Assembly: GCA_003864495.1 (NCBI GenBank)
Contig: ML133413.1
Coordinates: 515,724 to 579,723, forward strand
Length of the DNA stretch: 64,000 nt
Reading direction: 5' to 3'
Origin: Nemopilema nomurai
Taxonomy: Eukaryota; Cnidaria; Scyphozoa; Rhizostomeae; Rhizostomatidae
A program made the position numbers and the translations under genes. Below the pieces are notes generated by a model, which had not been told where the DNA came from, ran no database searches, and saw only the letters and a program-made list of their open reading frames with translations. Shown piece after piece: positions 10,900 to 22,929 of this stretch (the stretch's first letter is position 1; each line of letters begins with the position of its first letter).

Positions 10900-11851
10900 T
10901 CAACAGATAGTCGCATTGCCATATTTATGTTCTTCAGCGGACACCAGTCTTCTTCTGCATAGCTTCCCGATCAAATATTTTCGTACCACGCTATTTCCAT
11001 AGCCAAATAGAATTGCATTTATTGCACCATTAAAGTATACAAGAGTATGTACCCAAAATTGTATCACACTGACGAATATCGGGGGTACTGTTTCCTTTTG
11101 GTACTTGTAGTACGGCCAAACAGGCGATAAAATTATGTATGGCAAATAGAGAAGGAGTAATGTTCCAAGCACAAAGCGAACCGTTTTCGTTGCCGATATT
11201 TCTCGTCTGGCGTCCTTGTGACTCGCAGCCTGTCCAGTCGCTCTAAACAATTCCCTCATTTTCTCGATATGAATTGAAATGTTTCGAAGTACTCTGGAAT
11301 ACACAAGGAGCATGAATGAGAGGCAAGCGAGGTTAAGTACATTCATTGCGACTTGCAGATAAAAGAAAGGAAACTTGGTCAGTAGAAAAGAGAATGCTGC
11401 CGATGTTACAAAACTGATTGCGACGATGATCTTCATTCGAAACTCGTTCATTATCGAATTGTACGTCTTCAGCTTTGTAACGTGAAGATAGCGATCCACT
11501 GTGACGCACATAAGCATGAAATATGAGAAGTACGCCAAAAGGCAACTGCTAAATTGAAAGGCCAATTCACACATACAGTTGCGAAACTTGTCTCTCAGAG
11601 CTGCCATTAGACATAGAGACGGCAAAGTGAACAATCCAGGTCCAAGGTCTGTCAAATTTATAAGCAGAATGAGTTTGTTGGTGATTGTATTAAGCTGCTG
11701 CATCTTGTAAAGTCCGTAGATTAGCGCGGAGTTACAGAACACGATGATAAATGATGTGATTACGCAAACAGTGGTGACCATGACCAGATAGGGCCAAGGC
11801 ATGTCCAATGGCAATATTGATGGGCAAAAGTAACGGAGCTGGGTCGTTCAT
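10900..11851 (-). pseudogene. GPCR with 5' frameshift (possibly still usable from an internal ATG)
   Basis: From 11802 down to the stop at 10900-10902 this is a complete seven-helix receptor nearly identical to the 4445-5476 gene: D in TM2, V-D-R-Y in TM3, L-Y-L-P-Y in TM6 and N-A-I-L-F-G-Y in TM7. The family ATG at 11851 (MND…) is followed by two missing bases within the next 16, which throws the N-terminus out of frame and ends at a stop in the TM1 region. The first in-frame ATG after the shift is at 11802 (MPWPYLV), which keeps TM1 but loses the glycosylation site and N-terminal Cys. The normal stop after AEEHK reads through for seven more residues (YGNATIC). Either a recent pseudogene or an N-terminally shortened receptor. 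Confidence 0.75.
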
Positions 11852-12530
11852 AGCTGCTCTCTTTTCCTCATAAAGGTTCTGTAATGCGCTCGTCACCAAA
11901 GGTTTGAAGCAATACTTGCATTCATAGAAGTGGTTTGGGGCCATTAACTCATCCTATAGCAAATGACCACCGAGGATGGCAAAGAAGTTGCCCAAGCTCC
12001 AAAATGGCGCAGAACGGGTCAATACCCTTGGCGAAGATGAAACCTTCAAGAGGCCAGTTGCTTGGTTTAGTCAATTTATCGACAACATGTGCATACAGTT
12101 TATTTTTGAGCAAATAATTATCTTAGATTTCAGTTTCGGCATGATTTCTAAAAGAGCCTTTGAGTGAAATGCCAAATACCAGAGTGAATTCTGACCTGAC
12201 TTCTGATGTTTAGAAATAAATCTGCCTTTTTGAGGTTTGATAAAAGGTAAAAATCAAATTATTGAAATAAATAGTCATTATAGCAGGAAATGGGTAGCAA
12301 ACATTGTATTGTTTCCCTTAAAAAGTAAATCGAAGGACGACGGCCTAAGAAGAAAAGGTGAAGGAAACAATGGAAAGCAGGAAACTTGGATTGTTGACAC
12401 TTAAGTATTGCCGAATGTGAACTGGTCATTCTTCAAGCTAAATACTAGACAGAGAAGTTGTGCAAATGAATGTGACGTGTTTTGCTAATTGTTTTGCTCA
12501 GTCAATTGGGGCAAGTTTGCTGGTTGGGTG
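11852..12530 (-). repeat. GPCR 5'-flank segment, second copy
   Basis: A direct-repeat copy of 5378-6060. The two match over 'ggcgaagatgaaaccttcaa', 'gtgcatacagtttatttttg' and 'gagtgaaatgccaaatacca'. Together with the coding parts this makes 4339-6060 and 10840-12530 a direct segmental duplication about 6.5 kb apart. No separate gene is seen. Confidence 0.65.
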
Positions 12531-14220
12531 GATACTTTTCACTTTAAAACTGGTGTGTTCATGCAAAGAGTTAAGTTTCCTCTTAAATCATGCCAGATTT
12601 TAAAAGTGCTTATGATTATAAGCGTTAATCAAGTTAGTATTTTGTCTTTTTCTCTCTGCCGTTTTCAAATCCAACTTAAATTGAATTCTACATGAATTCA
12701 GCAATGCCATTTTCTACATATTCGCAGGGGCGTGCTGGGGACGAGCCTGCAAGGGGGTCAGGGGGTAAAGTGCCACCGTCATATGTAACTTTTACACGTA
12801 GCAAGGTCAGCTAATCTTACAAAAAGGAACAGAGAAGGAGGATTGATTATAAAGGATAAGTCATGATTGCCGCGAATCACTTAGGCTAGTAAAATCATTG
12901 TCTTGAAAGCTTAACGTTATCCCTGCAATGGTGACTGAAAGATCTTTGAAGGGGAATTCATTCTACACATTAACGTTTAAAAATGAAAAGTGCAGCAAAA
13001 AGAATTGTATTAAATGATATCATTTGAAGCCACTCTAGAACACGCCAGTTTACATGTGAAGCTTATAGTATCCTACAATGAATAGTGTCAAATAACTGTT
13101 TAGTTTTCCTATTTTAATGGGATTTTTCCTAACTTTGTGGAGCATCATCCTTCTTGGACCTTCAATTTATGTGCTTGTAGGTAGCAAGCGATCTTGCTGG
13201 TAGTAATATTGATAGTTTAGTATAGATTTTCAATCTGCTATGAAAGGAAAAGAGGAGAAATGGTAATGGTTGTATGTTGTCAGTTAATAGCCTGCTTAGA
13301 GATATTGATTAACTAGCCAAGTATATCAAAGTTATAAATGCTAAGAAAAAGATTCCAGAAAAAGAAATATTTTACACATGTTGGTATTATTACAAGTATG
13401 GAAAAAGTGCTAAACGACAGATAAAAAGATAAAGAAGATAAACCAGAGAGTGATAAGAACCTATGTAACCCATTTGAGGATTTGACTGGTGCTGTATATG
13501 AAAATTTCAATTCCTCATTCTACTTGTATTAATAGATTGTTTTCTGTTATTTATGGAGTTGCTTGATTCTATGTGAAATCACTAGATTTATACCAAAGTT
13601 ACATAATATATTTAGTCATCATTATAGAACAGCAGATTTTGTCTTAGTCAATAGATTTCAGTCTTAACATATCTAGATATGTACCTATGCCTCTAGAAAT
13701 GAAAGATAAACTAATGCTGATTTTAGAGATTATTTAAAATTATATAAATTTGCATATTGAAATTATACTGAGCTACATTATAGATAACAGTCTACCCTTA
13801 AGAACCAATAAAAAGGTTAAGGAAGCAATAACATATAATTACAACTCTATTGCCATCGTTTGATAATAAAAGTTATTTCTAGCATAACCTAAAATTAGTT
13901 GCCTTGTTGACCTGAATGTTTGAAAACCTGAATCTGTAGATTCTGCCCAAGAAGCCCCAAATGCAGATTTTGGTAAATTGTTTACTCTTTATTCATAGTG
14001 ACCTGTTCATGAAACTGTTGGTGAGTCACTTAAGCAATTTTGATAAAGCTGTATCTATGAATAGCTTTGAAATTTTACACCCATTTTCCATATTTCTTTC
14101 CTGAAATCATGAATCTCCATTGTCCTGAATATCCAAATAGGTGGGACATCACAGATTAAGGAATACACTTTTACAGTTGAAAAATTACTTATAGTTAAAG
14201 TCCTAAAATTGTTTAAGTTC

Positions 14221-14755
14221 TTATATCAGAAGAAGATTCCCGTCAGCCGAAAGCAAAACATTATCATCGATCTTGGCATTCTTTTCCTTCATCGTTTTCA
14301 TTGCTGATAGATTTCTTCTGGGAATTGTTCCAATGAAAAATTTTCTCACAACGCTGTTACCATAGCCAAATAAAATTGCATTGATGGATGCATCTCTCAG
14401 CACAATTATATGTGCCAGAGACTCAGAGCATTCATGGCTAGTGGAGGATCTCGGCCTCGATGATATTTGTAATAAGTCCAGACAGCTGAGGAAATGTTGA
14501 AGGGATAATAAAGAATCAATAATGGACCAAGGACAAGATGAATTGTCCTTGTTGCAGAGATTTTGCGCATGGTTTTCTTGTTATCTGCATCTTCACCAGC
14601 AAACTCTTGCATCCTCTTAAAAGTCTTTACATGAACTGCAATTCTCTTAAGTATATTTGAATACATACAGAAAACAAACACGATACACATTAGATTAAAT
14701 GTGTTCTGAGTAGTTTGCAGAACAAAAGAAGATTTATAGGACTAAAAGTTTTGTT
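14221..14755 (-). pseudogene. GPCR 3' half (TM5 to C-tail), frameshifted
   Basis: From about 14755 the minus strand encodes TM5 (NTFNLM-like), the third intracellular loop, TM6 with L-Y-Y-P-F, then ECL3. A one-base shift near 14404 interrupts the frame before TM7 (N-A-I-L-F-G-Y-G-N) and the C-tail ending NLLLI. TM1-TM4 are absent; the sequence upstream of 14755 is the element that, in the other arm, precedes the TM2-TM3 fragment at 1416-1625. The C-tail motif EKNA-IDDNVLLS also appears at 24122-24225. Clearly non-functional. Confidence 0.85.
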
Positions 14756-14947
14756 TATTTAAGGAAATTGATGTCAAATGTTCTATGTACTGAGTTTTAT
14801 CGTTCTCGAATGCCGAAAATATCTCATCGTCGTTTGATAATAAGAAAATTGGCATGAAAAGAAGCCTCTAGCTTATTACCATCCTCTAGTGTTTTGGATC
14901 CGTAACTGGATATTTATTTTGTCAGCTTTTGGTCATTTTCCGACGCT

Positions 14948-14992
14948 TGCATACACTGATGAGTGTCAGACAAAAAGTGTTTGATGTATGCA
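14948..14992 (+). ncRNA. Hammerhead-ribozyme-like motif (copy 2)
   Basis: TGCATACA (14948-14955) and TGTATGCA (14985-14992) form a perfect 8-bp stem I. They enclose the canonical core CTGATGA (14956-14962), GTGTCAGAC (14963-14971) and an A-run where GAAA is expected (the G is lost), then a very short helix III region. This copy has the best 5' core; copy 1 keeps the GAAA. Together they suggest a once-active type I hammerhead. This copy is probably inactive. Confidence 0.4.
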
Positions 14993-15061
14993 GTACCGGT
15001 TCCGCTGTTGCTAGTTTTGTTAAAAAATAATTGCTTATTTTATTTAAATAATTAGCAGAGT

Positions 15062-15268
15062 TTATGGTGGGCGAGTAGTGAATAAATAATAGAGGCAGGC
15101 ACCAAAAAGTTCTTTGGGATTGCGTTTAGCAGGATGTGCCTTGTATGGTAGAAGTATTTGGTTCGCTTTCTTGTGTATTGTTGTCTTACTGCTTAACCGA
15201 ATCGTTTCAAAAAGCTTCCGAGTTTTTGTGAAATAAGGGACATTCTTACTAAACTTGCTGTGAATCAA
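15062..15268 (-). other. Counterpart of the 642-947 open stretch
   Basis: The 68 codons share IRLSS, QILL-Y and AHPAK with the plus-strand frame at 642-947 in the other arm of repeat A. Function not recognised. The two differ in length and frame at their ends, so this looks like decayed repeat sequence. Confidence 0.2.
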
Positions 15269-15489
15269 GGTTTTTCATTTCGCCAAGTTGTCCAAAGATA
15301 TGATATGATATATAGCTGTTCAAAAGTGTAGAACGATTTCAAACGAAAAACACGGATTATAGATTATAGGGAGCCTCGAGCCTTCACATCACTAGTGTAC
15401 TGTTTTAGCTACCGTATCTACCGTGGCAATTTGTATTTTCTGTTATTTCAAAAATACAAAAGTACATTAAATATGTTCATTTCAGCTTG

Positions 15490-16640
15490 CAGCTAGAAAG
15501 AAGGTTAAAAAGATTGCTATAGATAGCATTGCTATAGATAATATTGATATCGTATTCTGACATCAGAAGGTGCGTTGCAAGCAAAATTTATCAAGAGAAC
15601 TAATCAAGCTACAGTCAGTTGAAAACCGAATTCGGAACATCAAGTTGTCTCGCTGTATTATGCATTCCCCTAATGCTAGAAAGAAACAGTTTTACAAACC
15701 AGAACGGGTTTTCCTAGATGTACACGTTTTATTGCAATCTTAAGTTGAATATTGTAGCAACGATACAATAGTAGTTCAAGTAGTGATCGCTATTTGCAAA
15801 CATCGCTGAATTGTCAGGGCATGAAATAGACACAGGGAACTTTCTTGCTTGCGAACAACACGGTACAACAGAATACATTGAGGACAAATTTCACAATAAT
15901 TAAGAAAAATACGGTCTTACTTCTTTGGATGTTTACTTACTAGTTCATCTTTTCCATTGGGCCCTTCTGAAATATAGGTGTTAAGAAACTTAGATTTGAG
16001 AATTAAAGCCTGCCATGCACTCTTCTATTCACCATCTAGTGTTTTCGATCCACTACACCCACCTAGCCCTCGACATTTGGGTAGTGTAGGGTGAGTGGCT
16101 AGCGCTATTCGCAAACATTGCTGAATTATCAGGGAATGAAATAGACAAAGGAAATGTTGTTGCTTGCAAACAACACGGTTCAACAGAATACATGAGAAAT
16201 GTTTGCATTAAATGCTGTCTGATGTCTTTGGAAATCGTGGACTTTCTCAAAAGACAAATCCTGTTTAATTTTTTCTCTTATATTGTAGTAATGTCCGTGC
16301 GACGGATACGATTTCAGAACGATGTAGAACGATTTCAAAATAGGCACGGATGACACCTCGAACCGTTCATAATTCATTTATATACACTCTTTTGCTTAGG
16401 AGCAGAAAGTATAAATTATAGGAAGCTTGAAAGTGCTGTCAATTGAATAAGAATCGAAAGGTCGGCAAGATATCGTTTTACATAATATCGGTACTGTTAG
16501 GCGAAGCTGTCTTTCTATGACAAGTGAAAGAAGAGGAAATGTACATATTGAACCACAACTGCACCAAGTACCTACCAAACAAAAACCAGTGTCTCAGTCC
16601 TCAGCTTGAACCAAAAGCAACTCGTGTCAACAGGAAATGG
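15490..16640. other. Intergenic, GPCR 3'-flank debris only
   Basis: Two short blocks resemble receptor 3' flanks: one near 16310-16350 with 'gatgtagaacgatttcaaa', and one near 16540-16620 matching 4340-4420. A 'cgctatttgcaaacat'-type string near 15788 recurs near 16106 with its surroundings, indicating a local duplication of about 75 bases. No gene is seen. Confidence 0.45.
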
Positions 16641-16647
16641 TTTTGTC

Positions 16648-17690
16648 CTACTTTTGTTCTTCAGCGGACACACGTCTTCTTCTGAACAGTCTTCTAATAA
16701 AATATTTTCGTACCACGCTGTTTCCATAGCCAAATAGAATTGCATTCATCGCCCCATTGAAGCATACGATAATGTTAATCCAAAATTGTATAACACCTTT
16801 TATACATGAGACAAATAATGGGGTACTGTTTCCTTTTGATACTTGTAGTACGGCCAAATACCCGATAAAATTATGTATGGCAAATAGAGAATGAGTAATG
16901 TTCCAAGCACAAAACGAACCGTTTTCGTTACCGATATTTCTCGTCTGGCATCCTGGTGACTCGCAGCCTGTCCAGACGCTCTAAACAATTCTCTCATCTT
17001 CTCAATATGAACTGAAATGTATCGAAGTACTCTGGAATACACAAAGAGCATGAATGACAGGCAAGTGAGGATAAGTACACTCATTGCGACTTGCAGAGAA
17101 AAGAAAGGAAACTTGGTCAATAGAAAAGAGAATGCTGCCGATAGTACGAAACTGATTGCAACGATGATCTTCATTCGAAACTCGTTCATAATCGAACTGT
17201 ACTTTTTCAGCTTCGTCACGTGAAGATAGCGATCCACTGTGATGCACATCAGCATGAAATATGAGAAGTACGCCAGAAGATATGCGACATATTGCAGGAC
17301 TAGTTCAAACATACAATCGCGGAACTTGTCTTTCAGAGCTGCCGTTACACATAGAGATGGTAAAATGAACAATCCCGTTGCAAGGTCTGATAGACTTAAA
17401 AGCAAAATAAATTTGTTGGTGATTGTGTTGAGCTGCTGCATCTTGTACAGCACGTAGATTAGAGTCGAGTTTGAGAATACGATCAAAAATGATAAAACTG
17501 TGCAGACTATCGTGGCCATGACCAGATAAGGCCAAGGCATGTCCAATGGCAATGTTGATGGACAGATGTAACGGGAGCTGGAGTCGTTCATTGCTGCTAT
17601 CCTTTCCTTATAAGAGAAGCTTAGCCTCAAAGTGAAGCCACTAGATTCTGTAATGCGTTCGTCACCAATGGTTTGGAGCAATGCTTGCAT
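16648..17690 (-). pseudogene. GPCR disrupted by a one-base deletion before TM7
   Basis: Open from ATG 17690 (or the family start MNDSSS at 17591) through TM6 (L-Y-L-P-Y), then frameshifted near 16835: one C is missing from the P-P codons after KETVP, so the frame ends in YLSHV. The other frame continues with a short inserted stretch (SCIKG) into TM7 (N-A-I-L-F-G-Y-G-N) and the tail RRRRVSAEEQK, stopping at 16648. All other family marks are present: N-D-S sequon, N-terminal Cys, V-D-R-Y. The break sits in a C homopolymer, so a base-call error is possible, but the extra in-frame codons nearby support real decay. Confidence 0.8.
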
Positions 17691-17699
17691 TCATAGAAG

Positions 17700-18480
17700 T
17701 GGTCTGGAGCCATCAACTCATTCTATAGCAAATAACCACCGAGGATGGCAAAGCAGATGTCCAAGCGCAAATGTGGCGCACATTGGATCAACATTTTTCG
17801 GCGAAGATAAAACCTTTAAGAGGCCATCTGGTTGGTTCGGCCAATTTATCGACAGCATGTGCATACAGTTTATTATTGAGCAAATAATTATTGTCAGTTT
17901 CGGCATGATTTCTAAGAGAGCATTTGAGTGAAATGCCAAATACTAGACTGAATTCTGAACTGATTTTGATGCAAGGAACTAATTTTGCTCTTTTGAGGTT
18001 TGGTAAGAGATAAATCAAAAGAGTTGAGTTCTTATTATATCATAGCAAAGCATCAAGATGGGACAGATTTGAGCAAAATATTTTGATTCAGAGACTAGCT
18101 GCTTGTCATCTTTTGAAAACGAAAGAACACAGTTTATTATTGTGCAAATAAAAATTGCACTTATCAGTTTTGATATGCATTTTGAGAAAGATTTTGAGCA
18201 AAATTTCAAATACGAGAGTGCATTCTGAACTGAAGCGAATTTCTTATATTTAGGACTAAGTTCCTGTTTCTGATGTTTCTTGAGAGTTTGACACATTATA
18301 CTGAAATAAAATTCAACTGTAGCTTACAATGCACTGCAAGTTTTACATTTTTTCGTTTCAAAGGCAAATTGAGCAAATACATATTAAAAAAGCAAAAGTG
18401 AAGGGAAACAGGGGCCTGCCAAGTTGGCTTGTTTTTATTTAAAAAGTACCAATTGTCGACTATTCATTCAAAGTAAAGTA
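17700..18480 (-). repeat. GPCR 5' flank, with a second tandem divergent copy
   Basis: 17700-18000 is the 5' flank of the receptor just described. A diverged copy of the same block follows at about 18050-18250, sharing 'cagtttattattg', a 'gcaaata' run and 'gcattctgaactga'. No receptor coding sequence is attached to the second copy, so it is an orphan flank like the one at 51100-51384. Confidence 0.55.
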
Positions 18481-18489
18481 GCAGAGGGG

Positions 18490-21400
18490 CTTCAGAACGG
18501 TTGAATTGATGCTGGCCTCTAGATAAATTTTGCTAAATGACAATATAGAGTGTTTGCATTTGGAAGCTATTTTCCACAGGCAGTTGCTCTTTTATTCAGC
18601 ACTGCATTATGACTGAAAGCTGAAAAATGCAATCTGCCTGACATCATGTCCGCCTTTAAAGAACGGGTTTTCAACGGATAGGCAGATGTTTTTAGGGAAA
18701 AGGTTAAGATTCCTCGGTTTCTCTTTCAGCATATTCAGACTACGTTTCCACAATGAAACAGAAATGAATGTCAACTGGCCGACTCTAAATAAGCAAATGT
18801 TGGGTCATCTGAAATATATGATATTCATTTTTACTGTGTTATATGCAAAGTATGAACCTAACAAGTAGGCATTTTAATTTCTATCTATCTGAGTCAAAGA
18901 TTTTCAAAATGTAGAGGTTTGCAAAATAACACTTTTTCAGAAAAGGATGAAACGTAGTGGACTATTTAATAAATCCTCAGATTTATCTTCAAAAATATAT
19001 CCAATGCAAGATTTGATTCGAGCAGTTGCTTCTTTTCTTTTCATGAGCTCAAAGACAAGTTGACGGGATAATAGAGGGTACAAAATATTAGTTCCATAAT
19101 AAAACTGTGTCATTTGATTAGTTCTACAATTTCCTTTCATCGGATTATGCAACCACTGCTTCCTTTGGAGTCTCACATATTCTAGAAACCACTAGGTCCA
19201 GAAAAAATTTGACGGAGTTTTTTATATCTGCAATCGGAAATGTACTGACCATAGACTTACTGGAAACAAGCATATACACCATAGGTTTAAGCTTAATTCA
19301 AATGGGATATCTCTGCGCACGCTATGTTTCTAGGAAGTACAGCTTGGCTTTTGGATACTTGTGATCTTACTGCAGGGTGGAACATCTTCTTGAAAAAGAT
19401 CAAATAAAACAATGTAATAGGCATTGAATAGGTTGACTCAAAGCTAAAGCAAAGTAAACAAAAATTGACCATATAAAAGCACTTCATGCAAAGTTATCAA
19501 GCAAACAGTGGCGTCGATATCAATTCGAATTTCCTTTATAAACAAACGGCAGACACCCTAGTTGATACGGCAACAGAGAAATTGAAATTATCTAAAAAGG
19601 AGGACACCGTATTTAGTGTTAAAGCTGTCTTTTCTAATAATTCTGGTAAAATGTACAGTAGCTGAGTTTGAGGAAGGACAATCAGTTGAAAGGTACTATT
19701 GGTGAAATGGCTCACCATAAAGATGTGTAATGCTCAATATACTCTCGTCTTATTGGTGATAGAATACTAAATTGATATCAGTTAAGAGTGAATTGGAAAT
19801 AGAAGAAATTTTGAAGGAGATATTGAAAGTGGAAACGATTGTCACCTCTTAACATCGTTTACTTGAAAGGCGGGAGCAAGTTTTCTAGTGTTAAAGGAAA
19901 ATTTGACAATTAGACACTGTGATTGCGGGTGGTACTAATCGATGGAATGATAATGCTCAGTTAAAAAAGGTATAGAGTTAACAGGGAAATCATAGCACCA
20001 AAGGCACACTGCATACAATGGGGAGGGAGGGATATGGCCCTGTTTAAAAGGGTAAATAATTAAATGGAGCATCAGATCGTACTCGCCATACAAAACGGAG
20101 AGAGCTAGACGAATCGCTACTTGATAGCACTCTGAAAATAGGCTTTTAAAGCCAACAACATCATTGACCTAAATGATTTTACCAACAAGATAGCTTTCTA
20201 GGTAACCCCTTGGCAAAAAACAGAAGTTTAGGAAAAGCTGAGTGTTGAAATGGATCATGCGCTAATTGAGCAAATAGGTGAGATAGCACTTAACAAAGTA
20301 GCTGACATAGTGGCCAAATATATTGTTGCTGACATACTGGCAAATTTTCAGCTGAGAAAGTTTGTGAGGAATTGTTTGAATCTATTTAAATGAACGGAGG
20401 CATAGTTTTGGCATTAGGTGTTTTGCAAATGAAGCTGTCGATAAAATAAATGGCAAAAACAATGGGGAAAGTTGCTCGAAATTTGTCCAATTGACATTTA
20501 AAACTATAATAATCTACATGCTTTAGAATGTCAGTCGGAATTGAAAATTTAGTAATTAAGAAATAGCAACATTTGTAGAAGTGAGACAAAGAGGAAAAAA
20601 ATCTTCTGCAACTTTCACTATATTCACTGACGTAGAAAATGACATAATGATTATATTTCATTAATCTAAGGCCCACATGAATCTCGGATCCTTTTATCTC
20701 TAATTTAGTTGTACATTTGTACCTTCAAACGCGAGTAATGATTTGCTTGTGATACCACTTTCCTTCGTTAGTATTTTTGAAAATACGTAACGAGACTTAA
20801 TTTTATTTGCAATTTTCTCTTCAAAAAAGCACCCTATCATGCCAGACATAGATACCTTAATGATATAAATCTTAGAACGGGCTTGCATCAGAATAAAAAA
20901 TCAGGAATGACTTGTTGAATAATTGCACTTCTCCATTCGTCAAATATGGAATTGAAATATTTACTACAGGCTTATTCAGGCAATATCGAAAAGATTGGGT
21001 GATGACAGAAGTGATTCCTAAACCCTAGGGTGTTGATGCAAAGTGGGAAGCAAAACAGTGGCTGTAATGTGTGTTTGGCATTCTAATGGGTCTGTCGACG
21101 CATTTCAATCTGTATAACCTTACAGGTTGAGGCTGCCAGTAGTTTGTAAAGCATATGAGTTAAAAGTTGACTTTTATCTATATTTGAAGACACAGGAGTT
21201 TCCTAGGTGAAGGAAAGTTGTATATACGTTTAGCTTTATTTGCTGTAATACTTAATCACACAAATTATCTCTAGTGAGTGCTATTTTATTAAAATAAAAT
21301 ACACAATACAAAGAATTGAAAGTTAATTTCAATAAAGGACAAAGGTGGAGTGTTTTCAGAGATGATAATGATTGAAGTATTTACTCCAAGTATAAAAATT

Positions 21401-21990
21401 CCCCTTCCTTTATCTTTGCCTTTAAACTTAATCCACTATTTTCTCTTGAGTGTTTAACCTTCCAAAACTTTTGCAAAACAGGAAGCTTTTGAAATGACTG
21501 TTGGACATCCATTTACAACTGGGCACAAGGCTGCTGCTCGTAAATAATGTTACGATGTCGTAATCTAAAAGTGCTCATTCAAACAACCCAATTATTTAGT
21601 ACCGCGAGAAAACTTGCATCCTTCTTAGAAATTATCATCTCGCCTTTCCAACATCCTACTTCTGTCTCTTTATTATTCGCAAAGTTATTCGCAAAGCGAC
21701 GCTATCTTATATGTTACGTTAAGTAAATGCGATTCGGGAAGCAAGCAATATCAGAGGAAATTTTAAATGCTAATAGATCTTCAGTGACCAGCAAAAAAGT
21801 AACCATCGATAAGCCAGAGTCCAGAAAATTTGTCATACCTTTCTCACAGAGCAGTAGGAAATGGGCGTGTCCATGGGCTTCTATTGTTTTTTGAGCACCT
21901 TCCTCTGGTCAGTGACCGTGCGACCGTAATACGTTCCTTACTCTGCGATAACCATCTCGCATTTAGTACCTTAATTTTTGTCTTTAAGTA
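18490..21990. other. 3.5 kb without a recognisable gene
   Basis: I find no receptor, transposase, polymerase or RNA motif here. Some plus-strand stretches read as short interrupted hydrophilic or amphipathic frames (about 19540-19660 and 20270-20395), which could be decayed coding sequence of unknown origin; stops are frequent. It is one of the few parts of the window without an obvious paralogous copy elsewhere in it. Confidence 0.4.
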
Positions 21991-22006
21991 CATTTACTGC
22001 ATTATC

Positions 22007-22921
22007 TTAAGCTAGACGTCGTATTGATAATTTGTGAATCAAAAATCTTCTAACGACGCTGTTACCATAGCCAAACAAAATTGCATTAATAAAGGCGTTA
22101 CAAAGCAAGATAATATGTGCCCAGCATTCAGCAATGTTCAAGGCTAGTGGAGGATTTCTACCTTGATGGTATTTGAAATATGTCCAGAATGCCGAGCAAA
22201 TGTTGTATGGAAGATAGAGAGCCAGCATTGCAGCAAGGACAAGACGGATTGTTTTTGTTGCAGTTATTTCGCGTCTGGTATCTCTGTTGCTTGCGTCACT
22301 TCCGGCAGATCGAAGCATGTCCTTGAATCTCTCAACGTGAAGTGTAATACTCCAAATGATTTTCGAATAGACAAGGAACACAGATGAAAGACAAAAGAGA
22401 TTAAATATGTTTTGTGCGATTTGCAACGAGAGGAATGGCAATGCGATCAGTAAATAAGAGGTTGTTGCCGATGCTACCAAACTGATTGCGACGATGATCT
22501 TCATTCGAAACTCGTTCATGAACACACTGTACTTATTTAGCTTCGTCACTTGAAGATAGCGATCCATTGGAACGCAAATCAGCATGAAAAATGAGAAATA
22601 CCCCAGAAGAACTGCGCAATATTGAACCGCCAGTTCCATTACACAGTTGCGAAACTTGTTTTTCAGTGCTATCATTACTGATACGATCGGTGAAATGAAC
22701 AATCCATTTCTAAGATCTGATAGGCTTATAAGCAGAATTAGTTTGTTGGTGATTGTGTTGAGCTGCTGCATCTTATAGGGTCCGTAGATTAGGGCAGAGT
22801 TACAGAATACGATCACAAATGATATCATTGCGCAGACAGTGGTGATCTTGACCAGATAAGGCCATGGCATGTCCAATGGCCATATTGATGGGCAGAAGTA
22901 ACGGGAGCTGGAGTCCTTCAT
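22007..22921 (-). CDS. Rhodopsin-like (class A) GPCR, intact single-exon gene
   Basis: 304 codons from ATG at 22921 to TAG at 22007. The N-terminus MKDSSSRYFCPS keeps Cys10 but loses the N-D-S sequon of its relatives. Seven helices: N41 in TM1, D69 in TM2, Cys93 before TM3, DRY at 120-122 preceded by C-V-P-M, L-Y-L-P-Y in TM6, N-A-I-L-F-G-Y-G-N in TM7. The C-tail is short (…IRRLA) and lacks the SAEEHK ending. ECL2 is minimal with no Cys. An in-frame stop (TAG) lies eight codons upstream of the start, which fixes the start and argues for the matching ATG in paralogues. Its third intracellular loop (ASNRDTRREITATKTIR) is basic. It diverges clearly from the 4445-5476 type. Ligand unknown. Confidence 0.85.
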   Translation of the reverse strand: MKDSSSRYFCPSIWPLDMPWPYLVKITTVCAMISFVIVFCNSALIYGPYKMQQLNTITNKLILLISLSDLRNGLFISPIVSVMIALKNKFRNCVMELAVQYCAVLLGYFSFFMLICVPMDRYLQVTKLNKYSVFMNEFRMKIIVAISLVASATTSYLLIALPFLSLQIAQNIFNLFCLSSVFLVYSKIIWSITLHVERFKDMLRSAGSDASNRDTRREITATKTIRLVLAAMLALYLPYNICSAFWTYFKYHQGRNPPLALNIAECWAHIILLCNAFINAILFGYGNSVVRRFLIHKLSIRRLA

Positions 22922-22929
22922 TGCTGCTC

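Larger units (their letters stand above)
12530..15480. repeat. Inverted repeat A, right arm
   Basis: Reverse-complement partner of 225-3120. It contains the 3' half of a receptor pseudogene (14221-14755), a hammerhead-like motif (14948-14992) and copies of the dispersed repeat (13600-14050). The stretches 12530-13600 and 15000-15480 show only non-coding similarity to the left arm. Confidence 0.75.
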
